From SP197 sp965220805 (GTDB lineage: Bacteria > Pseudomonadota > Alphaproteobacteria > SP197), in assembly GCA_965220805.1 (NCBI GenBank), contig OZ244844.1:248001-312000 (forward strand): DNA of 64,000 bases. The letters run 5' to 3'. Below are positions 44,206 through 53,853 of the stretch, in pieces; position 1 is the stretch's first letter; each line of letters begins with the position of its first letter. The position numbers and the translations under genes are program-made. The notes beneath the pieces are model-generated. The model had not been told where the DNA came from. It saw nothing but the letters and a program-made list of their open reading frames with translations, and did no database searches.

Positions 44206-44216
44206 ACCGGCCGTGG

Positions 44217-45425
44217 CTACAGCCTCTCCCCGGTCATCAGCCTCGGCAGCCGCCCGGCCACTCCCATGGCATCCCTCATGAGCAGGCGCTTGACGGGTTT
44301 CATGGATCCGACGAGGGCGAGACCAAGGCCGCGGGCCAGCGCCACCGGAGGCGAGCGCATGGCAAAGAGGCGGTTGAGACCGTGCGTCATGGTGACCAGC
44401 ATCCACGTATCGACACGGCGCCGTCGGGCGTAGGCCGCCAGGGCAGCGCCCGAGCCCGGACCAAGCCCGAGACGCGCCATGTCGGCCAGAACCTCGGCGA
44501 GCACTGCCGCGTCACGGATGCCCAGATTGAACCCCTGGCCGGCAATGGGATGAATGGCATGGGCGGCATCGCCTACCAGGGCCAGCCGGTGACCGATGAG
44601 ACGGTTGGCGACCGCCAGGGAAAGATGATGGTCAAGGACCGGACCCGTCACGTCCAGCGGTCCCAGAAAGTCGCCGAACCTCCACGCCAGTTCCTCTGCG
44701 AACGTGCTGCGGTCGAGTTCGAGGACTCGCCTGGCAACATTCTCGTCCTCTGTCCACACGATGGAGGAGCGATTCCCCGGCAGGGGCAGGATGGCGAAGG
44801 GGCCACCGGCAAGGAAACGCTCGTGGGCGATCCCGTTGTGTGGCCGTGTGTGGCATACCGTGGCGATGATGGCCGTCTGCCGGTAGTCGTGCCGCCAGGT
44901 ATCGATGCCGGCCATGGTGCGCAACGGCGAGCCGGCGCCGTCGCAGGCAACAACGAGACCGCAGCGCAGCCTGGAATCATCGTCAAGGTCCAGAATCGCG
45001 CCGGCATCGTCGCATTCCATGGAGACTACCCCGGCACATACCGGATGCACCCGTGTGGTGCGCCCGACCGCGCTGTCGAGAGCCTGCCGGAGAACCTTGT
45101 TCTCCATGATCCATCCCATGGGATGGTCACCGATATCCCTGTGGTCGTAGTGAAGGAAGAAGGGCGACTGTCGATCCGAAACGCGGATATCGAGTATGGG
45201 CTGGGCATGGGGTACGACGTCCTGCCATGCATCGAGCCGTTCAAGAACGAGCTTCGAACCCCAGGAAATGGAGGACACGCGTCCGTCGAACGAACCGTCA
45301 AGAATCGTCTGGCGGGGAACCCTCTCGACCAGGGCCACCTCGAAACCGGCCTGTGCCAGGGCAAGGGCGGTCGTCATGCCACTCATGCCACCGCCGACGA
45401 CGCAGATGTCGAAACGCGATTCCAT
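44217..45425 (-). CDS. FAD-dependent monooxygenase, UbiH/UbiF-like
   Basis: A 402-residue flavin hydroxylase: ICVVGGGMSGMTTAL (FAD Rossmann), a middle CDGAGS (NAD(P)H/FAD region) and GDAAHAIHPIAGQGFNLG (FAD ribityl site), the signature of ubiquinone hydroxylases. It probably hydroxylates the ubiquinone ring, though other aromatic substrates are possible. The start at 45425 matches family length; an ATG six codons earlier exists. It is divergent from the amidase gene. Confidence 0.87.
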   Translation of the reverse strand: MESRFDICVVGGGMSGMTTALALAQAGFEVALVERVPRQTILDGSFDGRVSSISWGSKLVLERLDAWQDVVPHAQPILDIRVSDRQSPFFLHYDHRDIGDHPMGWIMENKVLRQALDSAVGRTTRVHPVCAGVVSMECDDAGAILDLDDDSRLRCGLVVACDGAGSPLRTMAGIDTWRHDYRQTAIIATVCHTRPHNGIAHERFLAGGPFAILPLPGNRSSIVWTEDENVARRVLELDRSTFAEELAWRFGDFLGPLDVTGPVLDHHLSLAVANRLIGHRLALVGDAAHAIHPIAGQGFNLGIRDAAVLAEVLADMARLGLGPGSGAALAAYARRRRVDTWMLVTMTHGLNRLFAMRSPPVALARGLGLALVGSMKPVKRLLMRDAMGVAGRLPRLMTGERL

Positions 45426-45536
45426 GGCGCCATTCAACATCACATCCGGTGCGACGTCATTACTGGCAGCGCCCGCGCGACAATGCTAGCAAGCAGCCGG
45501 GAACATCCCGTCAGGGACAGCAGGGGAACCGGGGCG

Positions 45537-46895
45537 ATGACGTGGCACGACATGACGGCGCTGCAGCTTGGCCGGGAGATTGCCGCTGGCGCGATCGATC
45601 CCGCGGATCTTGCCGAACACTTTCTCAAGCGCATCGCGTCACTTGATGCCGACCGCCGGATCTTCATCCGCATGGTCGAGGATCGTACCCGCGCGGAGGC
45701 CGAGGCCGCCCGTCGTCGCCAGCGCCAGGGTCTGCTGCGGGGACCTCTCGACGGAGTCCCGGTGTCCTGGAAGGACCTGGTGGATGTCGCCGGTGTCGAG
45801 ACAACGATGGCGGCACGGGCTCTCGCCGGCCGTGTACCCGAGCGCGACGGCGTCCTGCTGCAGCGCGCCACCCAGGCAGGCACCGTCTTCCTTGGCAAGA
45901 CCAACATGACCGAATTCGCCTTCTCCGGACTCGGCATCAACACGACTCATGGAACACCCGCCAATGCCCATGACGCGACCGTCGACCGCATTCCGGGAGG
46001 CTCATCGTCGGGAGCCGGTGTCGCCGTTGCACGCGGGCTGGGCCCGATCGCGATCGGCAGCGACACCGGAGGGTCGGTGCGCATTCCCGCAGCCTTGAAT
46101 GGCGTGGTCGGCTTCAAGACCACCATAGGCGCGCTCCCCATGGATGGCGTGATGCCCCTGGCATCGCTCTTCGATACTGTCGGACCCCTTGCCGGGGACG
46201 TGGCCGATGCCGCGACCATGTGGTCCGTCCTCTCGGGCAGAACGATGGCTGACCTCGACGGCGCCCGGGTGAGAGGAAAGCGCCTCGTCGCGGTCGCCTC
46301 GCCGATGTGGCGCGATATCGATGAGGGAATCGATCGCTCCTGCCGCGAGGCGCTCTCACGTCTCGAGGCTGCCGGCGCAAGTGTCGATTGGCAGGATGTC
46401 GACGAGTTCGCGGAAGCCATGAAAGTCGCCAGACGGCTGATCACGACGGACGCCTGGTCGTGCTGGTCCGGTGTCGTGAGCGACATGCCGGACCAGATCT
46501 TTCCCTTCATGCTGCCCCGCTTCCTCTCCGGCAAGGTCCAGGCGGGACACGAGGTCCTGAAGATCCTGCGTGAACTCGACTCCCTGGCTGACAAGCTCCA
46601 TCGCAGAATGGGCGGTTGCGATGCCCTGGTCGCCCCCACCGTCCGTATCAGCGCTCCGAAGATCGCCGACCTCCTGGAGGACGAGAAGGCGTACACAGAT
46701 GCGAACGCCGCCATGCTGGGGAACACGACACCGGGCAATCTCCTGAGGGTCTGCGCCATCACCCTGCCGTGCGGGAAGGACGCGTCAGGCATGCCGGCAG
46801 GCCTGATGCTGATGCAAAGGCCCGGCAGGGAGGAGGCCCTGCTGCGTCTCGCCCGCGCCGCCGAGGCTGCCGGACTGGCACAACAGCCTTCGTGA
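45537..46895 (+). CDS. Amidase-signature enzyme
   Basis: A 452-residue amidase with the Ser-Ser-Lys triad: the lysine in VSWKDLVDV (about 77), the loop PGGSSSGAGVAVA, and the nucleophile in GSDTGGSVRIPAA. It hydrolyses an amide, possibly a small one, since no GatB or GatC partner is nearby. It overlaps the EamA-type gene by 4 bases. The far longer open frame upstream is antisense to other genes and is not coding. Confidence 0.9.
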   Translation: MTWHDMTALQLGREIAAGAIDPADLAEHFLKRIASLDADRRIFIRMVEDRTRAEAEAARRRQRQGLLRGPLDGVPVSWKDLVDVAGVETTMAARALAGRVPERDGVLLQRATQAGTVFLGKTNMTEFAFSGLGINTTHGTPANAHDATVDRIPGGSSSGAGVAVARGLGPIAIGSDTGGSVRIPAALNGVVGFKTTIGALPMDGVMPLASLFDTVGPLAGDVADAATMWSVLSGRTMADLDGARVRGKRLVAVASPMWRDIDEGIDRSCREALSRLEAAGASVDWQDVDEFAEAMKVARRLITTDAWSCWSGVVSDMPDQIFPFMLPRFLSGKVQAGHEVLKILRELDSLADKLHRRMGGCDALVAPTVRISAPKIADLLEDEKAYTDANAAMLGNTTPGNLLRVCAITLPCGKDASGMPAGLMLMQRPGREEALLRLARAAEAAGLAQQPS

Positions 46896-47767
46896 CCCGA
46901 TTCCATCCACACGCCGCCGGCATCATCCTGATGCTGCTGTCGCTGCTGCTGATCAACACCTCCGACGCCATAGCGAAGTGGACCATCCAGGATCTGCCGA
47001 TCTTCCAGATCATGGTGTTCCAGGCCTGCGGCCTCATGATCATGGCGCTGCTGGTGTCGCGCCAGCCCAATCCGCTGCGCCTTATCCGGACCGCCGATCC
47101 GGGTTGGCAGATCGCCCGTTCGGCCTGCCAGTTCGCCATGGGGTTCGCGTTCTACAGCGGCCTCAGGGTCCTCCAGTTCGCCGATCTCATCGCCATTCTC
47201 TTCGTCGGTCCCCTGGTGATCACGGCCATGGCCCACGTGTTTCTCGGCGAGCGCGCCGGATGGCATCGCTGGGCAGCCTGCGCCGTTGGCCTCGTCGGCG
47301 GTCTCATCATCGTGCGCCCCGGTTCAGGGCTGATGGGATGGGGCGCCCTCTGGCCGGTGCTGGCAGTCATGATCTGGTCGGTCTATGTCGTCATCACACG
47401 CAAGATTTCGGTGAGAAACTCCACTCCAAACATGATGTTATGGTCATCGCTGGTGACCCTGGTCGTGCTTGCGGCCATGATTCCGTGGTACTGGCAGCCA
47501 CCCGCTGGCTGGCAATGGGCGGCGCTCGTGGTGATCGCCCTGCTCTCGTCGGGCAGCAACGGTCTCGTCATCAGGGCCTATACCCTGGCGCCGGCCTCTC
47601 TGCTGGCGCCCTTCATCTATACGGAGATTGTCGGCGCCACATTCTACGGCTGGGTCTTCTGGCGCGAGTTTCCGGACACTTGGACGTGGTCCGGCGCCAT
47701 CATCATCGTCCTTGCCGGTCTCTATGTCGCTCGCAGGGAATCCCTGGCGCGCCAGCGGGAAAGTTGA
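46892..47767 (+). CDS. EamA-family (DMT) transporter
   Basis: A 291-residue protein with ten helices and two EamA repeats, beginning LLLINTSDAIAKW and including a short FLGERAGWHRW loop. I start at GTG 46892, which forms a GTGA overlap with the amidase stop. Metabolite export or import is possible; the substrate is unknown. Confidence 0.9.
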   Translation: MTRFHPHAAGIILMLLSLLLINTSDAIAKWTIQDLPIFQIMVFQACGLMIMALLVSRQPNPLRLIRTADPGWQIARSACQFAMGFAFYSGLRVLQFADLIAILFVGPLVITAMAHVFLGERAGWHRWAACAVGLVGGLIIVRPGSGLMGWGALWPVLAVMIWSVYVVITRKISVRNSTPNMMLWSSLVTLVVLAAMIPWYWQPPAGWQWAALVVIALLSSGSNGLVIRAYTLAPASLLAPFIYTEIVGATFYGWVFWREFPDTWTWSGAIIIVLAGLYVARRESLARQRES

Positions 47768-47869
47768 CCAAGACCGGGAGGAATACCATTTAACAGACCA
47801 TCAACAATGAATATTTTGATAAACGGGGTTGAAGTGTGCGACACTCCCGACCGTTCTCGGAACGACAGC

Positions 47870-49072
47870 ATGATCAGCGACAGACTTGAATCACTGAAGG
47901 AATACCCTTTCCGGCGCATGAACGCGCTCATCAAGGACATTCCGTTGCCTTGCGGCAAGAGCGAGGCGATCGCGATGTGGATCGGCGAACCGCGCCACGG
48001 AGTCCCGGAGATCGCGCGCCAGCCACTGTCTGATTCCTTCGCGGATTACGGCAGGTATCCCCCGGTGGAGGGCACACCGGGCCTGAGACGCGCCATGGCC
48101 GCCTGGCTCTCCCGGCGCTACGGTCTCGCCGATGGCTTCATCGACCCCGAACGGAGCATCATCCCGGTCCAGGGAACCAGGGAAGGGCTCTTCATGGTCG
48201 CCCTGGCAGCCGTGCCGACGACGCGGGCGAAGGGCACACCGCTGGCACTGATGCCCAATCCCTTCTACCCGCCCTACAAGGCGGGCGCCGTCGCCGCCGG
48301 GGCACAGCCGGTCTTCATGCCCTGCACTTCGCGGACCGGCTTTCTGCCGGATCTCGACAGTCTCACCGATGACGTTCTCGACAGAACGGCCATCTTCTAC
48401 CTTTGTTCACCGGCCAATCCACAGGGTGCGGTGGCCGACGCCGACTATCTCCGGCGAGCTGTCGCCCTTGCCAGGCGACATGATTTCCTGCTTGTCGCAG
48501 ACGAGTGCTACGCGGAAGTCTGGGATCGTGCGCCACCGCCTGGTGTCATGCAGGTCTGTGCTGAAGACGGTGATCTGTCACATGTCGTGTGCTTCCATTC
48601 ACTGTCCAAGCGCTCCAGCATTCCCGGTCTGCGACACGGCTTCGTCGCCGGCGATCCTGATTTCATTGCGGCCTACATGCGCCTGCGCAGGTATGCAGCC
48701 GCGGCAAGCCCGATGGCCGTTCTGACCACTGCCGAGGTGCTGTGGTCCGACGAGGAGCACGTCGAGGAGAATCGCCGGCTCTACCGGGAGAAGATCGACA
48801 TGGCCGAGGCCATTCTGGGCAACCGTTTCGGATTCTTCAGGCCGCCTGGCGGTTTTTTCCTGTGGCTGGATGTCGGCAACGGTATCGAGGCTGCGAGAAA
48901 TCTGTGGGCCGAAGCGGCCGTCAAGGTTCTGCCAGGCGCTTTCCTTGCCGAGGACAGGAACGATGGCACCAATGAAGCTCTTCCCTACATCAGGGTGGCT
49001 CTGGTCGGCGATCACGACTCCACCAGGGAAGGTCTGACCCGTCTTGCGGAAACACTGGTAGAAGGGAACTGA
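47870..49072 (+). CDS. dapC: Class I/II aminotransferase, DapC-like (succinyldiaminopimelate)
   Basis: A 400-residue PLP aminotransferase. The start DRLESLKEYPFRRMNALI is typical of DapC-like enzymes. The PLP lysine is in HSLSKRSSIPGLRHGF, with ADECYAEVW before it and FFLWLDV late. It probably makes succinyl-diaminopimelate for lysine and the cell wall. I chose ATG 47870 over the AT-rich ATG at 47807 on similarity. Only 3 bases separate it from ftsK. Confidence 0.82.
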   Translation: MISDRLESLKEYPFRRMNALIKDIPLPCGKSEAIAMWIGEPRHGVPEIARQPLSDSFADYGRYPPVEGTPGLRRAMAAWLSRRYGLADGFIDPERSIIPVQGTREGLFMVALAAVPTTRAKGTPLALMPNPFYPPYKAGAVAAGAQPVFMPCTSRTGFLPDLDSLTDDVLDRTAIFYLCSPANPQGAVADADYLRRAVALARRHDFLLVADECYAEVWDRAPPPGVMQVCAEDGDLSHVVCFHSLSKRSSIPGLRHGFVAGDPDFIAAYMRLRRYAAAASPMAVLTTAEVLWSDEEHVEENRRLYREKIDMAEAILGNRFGFFRPPGGFFLWLDVGNGIEAARNLWAEAAVKVLPGAFLAEDRNDGTNEALPYIRVALVGDHDSTREGLTRLAETLVEGN

Positions 49073-49075
49073 GTC

Positions 49076-51412
49076 ATGGCCACACGACCGGTATCACCCT
49101 TTCCCAACCTGCTTCCGGCGACAGCACTGGCGTGGATGAACCGGCGGCTGATGGAGGCGCTCGGCATCGCCTGCATCGCTGTTGCCGGCTGGCTCATCCT
49201 GGCACTTGTCACGTTCGAGGCTGCCGATCCATCGCTGAACTACGTGACGGGCGGCCCGGTGCTCAACCTTGCCGGCGCCACTGGTGCCACCGTGGCCGAA
49301 GCCATCCTCACGTTCACCGGCGTCGCCGGACTCCTGCCGGCCGTCGTGCTGCTCGCATGGGGACGTTCCCTCATTTTCCGTCACCGGCTCAACCATCCGT
49401 TCTGGCGCGCCCTCGCGATTGTGGTGGCGACAATGCTCTGGATGCCTGCTCTTGCAGCGACGCCGGTGAACGAGTGGTTCAATGCCGGTGCGGGCGGCAT
49501 CGGCGGGACCCTGATGGTGACCTGGGCCGCACAGACTCTCGGAATCTCCCTCGCCATGGTTGAGGGCTATGCCCTGGCTCTTCATGTGCCGGCACTGGCC
49601 ACCCTGGTGTTCGCTGCAGCTGTTCCCTGGGCCGATGTCAGGCTGGGCTGGCGATTGTGCCGTGCCGCGGCGCGCGGTCTGATGAGCCTGAAAAACCGTG
49701 TCGCGTTGTGGCGCGCCGGCAGAGGCGAGTCTGCAACCCACGGTGATGCGATGCCCGAGTTCCCGATACCCAAGGGAGAGCTGTCGCGGCGCCCGAGTCA
49801 GAAGAAGTCCCGCAAGAAGGGTTCCGGAACAGCCGATCACCGGAAACCCGCCGGTAACCGGCGGCCGGCGCCACGCAAGGGTCCGCGCCTTGACGGGACC
49901 TTCCGACTTCCGCCCCGCGAACTTCTGGTCAATGTCGATTCCTCGCAGCGACGCCAAACCAACAGGAGTGCCCTGGTCGAGAAGGCGCGGATGCTTGAAG
50001 AGGTGCTGTCGGACTTCGGTATTCGCGGTCACATTGAAGATGTGCGAACGGGTCCGGTGGTGACGCTCTACGAGCTCGAACCCGATGCCGGCATACGCGC
50101 CAGCCGCATCATAGGTCTGGCCGACGATATCGCCCGGAACATGTCTGCGGTGTCGGCCCGCGTGGCCGTGGTTCCCGGGCGCACCGTACTCGGCATCGAA
50201 CTTCCCAACGACGATCGAGAGATGGTGGTTCTGCGCGAACTTCTGGAAACCCGCGACTTCGCCAGGAAGGACGTGAGGTTGCCGATCGCCCTGGGCAAGC
50301 AGATTTCGGGCACCCCGGTGATCGAGGATCTTGCCAACATGCCTCACCTGCTGGTGGCCGGCACCACCGGGTCCGGCAAGTCGGTGGCGGTCAATGCCAT
50401 GATCCTGTCCCTCCTCTACAGGCTTTCACCAGACGAGTGCCGGCTGATCCTGATTGATCCAAAGATGCTGGAACTCTCGGTCTACGACGACATACCGCAC
50501 CTTCTCGCCCCGGTGGTCACCGAACCGCACAAGGCGGTCATGGCCCTGAAGTGGGTGGTCGGCGAAATGGAAAGGCGCTACCGGGGCATGCAGAAGATCG
50601 GGGTGCGCAACATCGAGGGCTTCAATGCCCGCGTCGCCGCCGCGCTCGCGGAAGGAACCGCCCTGACAAGAACCGTGCAGACCGGATTCGATTCGAGAAC
50701 CGGTGATCCGTGTTTCGAGGAGGAGGTCATCGCCGACAAGCCCCTGCCCTTCATCGTCGTCGTGGTGGACGAGATGGCGGATCTCATGCTGGTGGCAGGC
50801 CGCGACATCGAAGGCGCCATCCAGCGCCTGTCGCAGATGGCGCGGGCCGCCGGCATCCATCTCATCATGGCCACCCAGCGGCCTTCCGTGGATGTCATCA
50901 CGGGCACCATCAAGGCAAACTTCCCGTGCCGGGTGTCGTTCAATGTCACCTCCAAGATTGACAGCCGCACGATCATTGGTGACCAGGGCGCCGAGCAATT
51001 GCTCGGCAAGGGCGACATGCTGTTCCTGCGCGGCGGAGGCCGGCTGACGCGCATTCACGGTCCCTTCGTGAGCGATGAGGAGGTGCGCGAGGTCGTCGCC
51101 TACCTGCACACGCAAGGCACGCCCGAGTACCTCGATTCCGTCACTGAAGAACCCCTGGAGACCGTCGACACCCTGCCGGACATGGCGACTGGCGGAGCAA
51201 CCGACAAGAACCGGGCACTCTACGACCGCGCCGTCTTCATCGTGACGAAGGAACAGAAGGCATCGACCAGCTTCATCCAGCGCCACCTGCAGATCGGATA
51301 CAACCGCGCCGCTTCGATCATCGAACAGATGGAGAAGAACGGTGTGGTCAGTGCCGCCAATCACGTCGGAAAGCGCGAGGTTCTCGCAAATCCGCCGCCT
51401 GACGATGGCTAG
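49076..51412 (+). CDS. ftsK: DNA translocase FtsK
   Basis: A 778-residue FtsK. Four membrane helices occupy about 25-200, a basic linker (KKSRKKGS) about 235-290, and the RecA-like motor follows with Walker A GTTGSGKSV, Walker B VVVVDEMADLM and MATQRPSVDV. The C-terminal winged-helix gamma domain (TSFIQRHLQIGYNRAASII) reads KOPS sites. It moves the chromosome terminus through the septum. The linker is short. Confidence 0.96.
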   Translation: MATRPVSPFPNLLPATALAWMNRRLMEALGIACIAVAGWLILALVTFEAADPSLNYVTGGPVLNLAGATGATVAEAILTFTGVAGLLPAVVLLAWGRSLIFRHRLNHPFWRALAIVVATMLWMPALAATPVNEWFNAGAGGIGGTLMVTWAAQTLGISLAMVEGYALALHVPALATLVFAAAVPWADVRLGWRLCRAAARGLMSLKNRVALWRAGRGESATHGDAMPEFPIPKGELSRRPSQKKSRKKGSGTADHRKPAGNRRPAPRKGPRLDGTFRLPPRELLVNVDSSQRRQTNRSALVEKARMLEEVLSDFGIRGHIEDVRTGPVVTLYELEPDAGIRASRIIGLADDIARNMSAVSARVAVVPGRTVLGIELPNDDREMVVLRELLETRDFARKDVRLPIALGKQISGTPVIEDLANMPHLLVAGTTGSGKSVAVNAMILSLLYRLSPDECRLILIDPKMLELSVYDDIPHLLAPVVTEPHKAVMALKWVVGEMERRYRGMQKIGVRNIEGFNARVAAALAEGTALTRTVQTGFDSRTGDPCFEEEVIADKPLPFIVVVVDEMADLMLVAGRDIEGAIQRLSQMARAAGIHLIMATQRPSVDVITGTIKANFPCRVSFNVTSKIDSRTIIGDQGAEQLLGKGDMLFLRGGGRLTRIHGPFVSDEEVREVVAYLHTQGTPEYLDSVTEEPLETVDTLPDMATGGATDKNRALYDRAVFIVTKEQKASTSFIQRHLQIGYNRAASIIEQMEKNGVVSAANHVGKREVLANPPPDDG

Positions 51413-51529
51413 AGGGCCGTCCGGGCGCGCGCAACGCCGGCAAACGGGCATTTTCTTGCCCACATCCCTTGTCTCCGGCAGCAGGCAGGCGCACAAGGGA
51501 TGAGACGCCGTTAACCAGCGACCACTGCC

Positions 51530-52453
51530 ATGTTCCAGATCTACCTGCCGATCGCGGAGATGTCCGTAGACATCTTTCTCCTGCTCGGCATGGGTGGCGC
51601 GGTCGGTTTCCTGTCAGGCCTTTTCGGAGTCGGCGGTGGGTTTCTGATGACTCCCCTGCTCATCTTCATCGGCGTCCCGCCCCCGGTGGCCGTGGGATCC
51701 GAGGTGAACCAGGTGGTGGCGGCTTCCGTTTCGGGTTTCATGGCACACTGGCGGAGGCGCCAGGTCGATTTCAAGATGGGCGGCGTCCTCATCGCCGGTG
51801 GTGTGCTCGGTTCGATCTTCGGTGTGTGGCTGTTCGGCATCCTGCGCCAGATCGGCCAGATCGACCTTGTGATTTCGATCTCCTATGTCGTCATGCTTGG
51901 CTCCATCGGAACGCTGATGATGGTGGAATCGCTGCGCGCCATCCTGCGCCGGCGCGGTGGCACGAACGTGCGCCGCAAGGCCCACGTGCACCACTGGGGC
52001 CACGGGCTGCCCTTCAAGATGCGCTTTCGCACCTCCAGGCTCTACATCAGCGCGGTGCTGCCGATCATGCTCGGTTTTGTCATCGGCATTCTCGCAGCCA
52101 TCATGGGTGTGGGCGGTGGCTTCTTCCTGGTGCCCGCCATGATCTACCTGCTCGGCATGCCGGTCGGTGTCGTCATCGGCACATCGCTCTTCCAGATCAC
52201 TTTCGTGACGGCCACGGCGACCTTCCTGCACGCCACGAGCACGCAGACCGTCGATGTCATGCTGGCCGGCATCCTGACACTGGGGGCCGTGTTCGGCGCC
52301 CAGTTCGGCACCAGGGTCGGGGCGGAATTGCGCGGTGAGGAGTTGCGCGGGCTTCTGGCTCTTGTCGTGCTGGGCGTCTGCGTGACCCTGCTTTGGCGTC
52401 TGGTGGCCGAACCGGCCAGTCTCTACACCCTCTCGCCCACGGGGTTCCATTGA
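51530..52453 (+). CDS. TauE/SafE-family sulfite/sulfonate exporter
   Basis: A 307-residue membrane protein with about eight helices and the duplicated TauE motif: GFLSGLFGVGGGFLMTPLL near the N-terminus and GILAAIMGVGGGFFLVPAM in the second half. It exports sulfite, sulfoacetate or related anions. Its stop overlaps the next gene's TTG start (TTGA), and this gene pair is conserved in alphaproteobacteria. Confidence 0.92.
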   Translation: MFQIYLPIAEMSVDIFLLLGMGGAVGFLSGLFGVGGGFLMTPLLIFIGVPPPVAVGSEVNQVVAASVSGFMAHWRRRQVDFKMGGVLIAGGVLGSIFGVWLFGILRQIGQIDLVISISYVVMLGSIGTLMMVESLRAILRRRGGTNVRRKAHVHHWGHGLPFKMRFRTSRLYISAVLPIMLGFVIGILAAIMGVGGGFFLVPAMIYLLGMPVGVVIGTSLFQITFVTATATFLHATSTQTVDVMLAGILTLGAVFGAQFGTRVGAELRGEELRGLLALVVLGVCVTLLWRLVAEPASLYTLSPTGFH

Positions 52454-53187
52454 GACGCCTGGTGGCCCTTGCGCTCCTGGCGGCGGTCTCTGCCGGACCC
52501 GGCACATCGGCCGCGCAGGAAATCATGGCGGGTCTGTCACACCATGCCATCGGCATTACCGCCGACTTTGACGGAACCGAGATCCTCGTGTTCGGAGCGA
52601 TCGAGAGCGAAGGCGACATCGTCGTTGTCGTTCGTGGACCGCGCCAGGAGGTGGTGGTCCGCAAGAAGGCGCCGGTCTTTGGCATCTGGGTCAATGCCCA
52701 GTCAGCCGTTTTCCAGTCCGTACCCGGTTTCTACGGCCTCGCGTCGACACGCCCGCTCGGGGAGATTGTCGATGCCGACATGCGCCGGGTCATGGAAATC
52801 GGCATTGACGGGTTGCGGCTCGAACCTGCCGACATGGCATCGTCCGTGCGCGACGAATTCCGTGCGGCGCTGATCGAACTGAAACAGGCGGAAGGGCTTT
52901 ACCCGTTGGAACCGAGCACCGTGAGCCTCGCCGGTGGCCGGTTGTTCCGCGCCACCATCGCCCTTCCGGCGGGCGTGCCTGTGGGAACCTACGCCGCAGA
53001 CACCTTCCTGATACGCAATGGCAATGTCGTGGCGGCACAGTCGTCACCGCTGATCATCTCCAAGGCCGGCTTTGGCGCCGAGATCTACAATTTCGCCCAC
53101 CGCGAGTCCGAGTTCTACGGCATTGCCGCCGTCATCGCCGCCGTCATCGCCGGTCTCACCGGCAACCTCCTGTTCCGGCGAACCTGA
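52450..53187 (+). CDS. TIGR02186-family membrane-anchored periplasmic protein
   Basis: A 245-residue protein with an N-terminal signal peptide (VALALLAAVSAGPGTSAA), a periplasmic domain starting GLSHHAIGITADFDGTE, and one C-terminal helix (AAVIAAVIAGLTGNLLF). It matches the TIGR02186 family, which accompanies TauE exporters; function unknown. The only start that fits the usual N-terminus is TTG 52450, in a 4-base overlap with the exporter gene. Confidence 0.82.
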   Translation: MRRLVALALLAAVSAGPGTSAAQEIMAGLSHHAIGITADFDGTEILVFGAIESEGDIVVVVRGPRQEVVVRKKAPVFGIWVNAQSAVFQSVPGFYGLASTRPLGEIVDADMRRVMEIGIDGLRLEPADMASSVRDEFRAALIELKQAEGLYPLEPSTVSLAGGRLFRATIALPAGVPVGTYAADTFLIRNGNVVAAQSSPLIISKAGFGAEIYNFAHRESEFYGIAAVIAAVIAGLTGNLLFRRT

Positions 53188-53209
53188 TCGTGACACAATC
53201 CGGACCACG

Positions 53210-53716
53210 ATGAGCGAGACAACTCCAGGGGACGCCGGGCGTCCCGGACATGTCGCCGGACAGGTCAAGTTCCTGGTCTGCGTCGATGCTTCGCCTCCGA
53301 GCCGGGTAGCGGTGCACTACGCCTGCCGCCGGGCCAAGAATACCCATGGCAGGGTCGCGCTTCTCCATGTCGTGCAGCCGGTGGATTTCAGGCAGTGGTC
53401 CGGAGTCGAGCACATGATGCGCGAGGAGCAGCTCGAGGCCGCCGAGGAGCTGCTCAACGAGCTCGCGCAGGATGTCAACTCCTGGGCGGGTGTGATGCCG
53501 GAACTCCTGGTGCGCGAGGGCCGCATTGGCGACGAGATCCTGGGCGCGGTCGATGACGACCCGATGATCGACCTGCTGTGCGTCGGGTCGAACCCCGCGG
53601 AAGGCCGCGGAAAGCTGGTGTCCTGGCTCGCCGGACATCTCGCCGGGCGCCTCACTATCCCGCTCGTCATCATTCCGGGCACCATCTCCGACGAGGACAT
53701 CATCAACATCACCTGA
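53210..53716 (+). CDS. Universal stress protein
   Basis: A 168-residue UspA-fold protein: a first strand KFLVCVDASPPSRVAVHYA, LLHVVQP, then LLCVGSN and a final strand IPLVIIPG. The nucleotide loop GSNPAEGRGKLVSWL is only a loose match to the G2xG9x(S/T) pattern. It starts 22 bases after the TIGR02186 gene and may share its transcript. Confidence 0.85.
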   Translation: MSETTPGDAGRPGHVAGQVKFLVCVDASPPSRVAVHYACRRAKNTHGRVALLHVVQPVDFRQWSGVEHMMREEQLEAAEELLNELAQDVNSWAGVMPELLVREGRIGDEILGAVDDDPMIDLLCVGSNPAEGRGKLVSWLAGHLAGRLTIPLVIIPGTISDEDIINIT

Positions 53717-53853
53717 CGGCGAGGCCGGTAGCGCTCGGCCGAATCCCGGCACCAGGGAGGCGCGAATGGTGATGGTTGAGCCTCCAGCCTTGAAATCCCG
53801 CGGGCAAATCGCCACTATTGAGGTCAAGAGAACACACTAAACGGGCCTGAACC

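Noticed and set aside
42972..45536. Very long plus-strand open frame (about 855 codons) leading into the amidase
   Set aside because: It lies antisense to the UbiH-like gene and in another frame of the UMF1 transporter, with arginine/proline-rich low-complexity translation. High GC removes stops; only the part from 45537 is coding.
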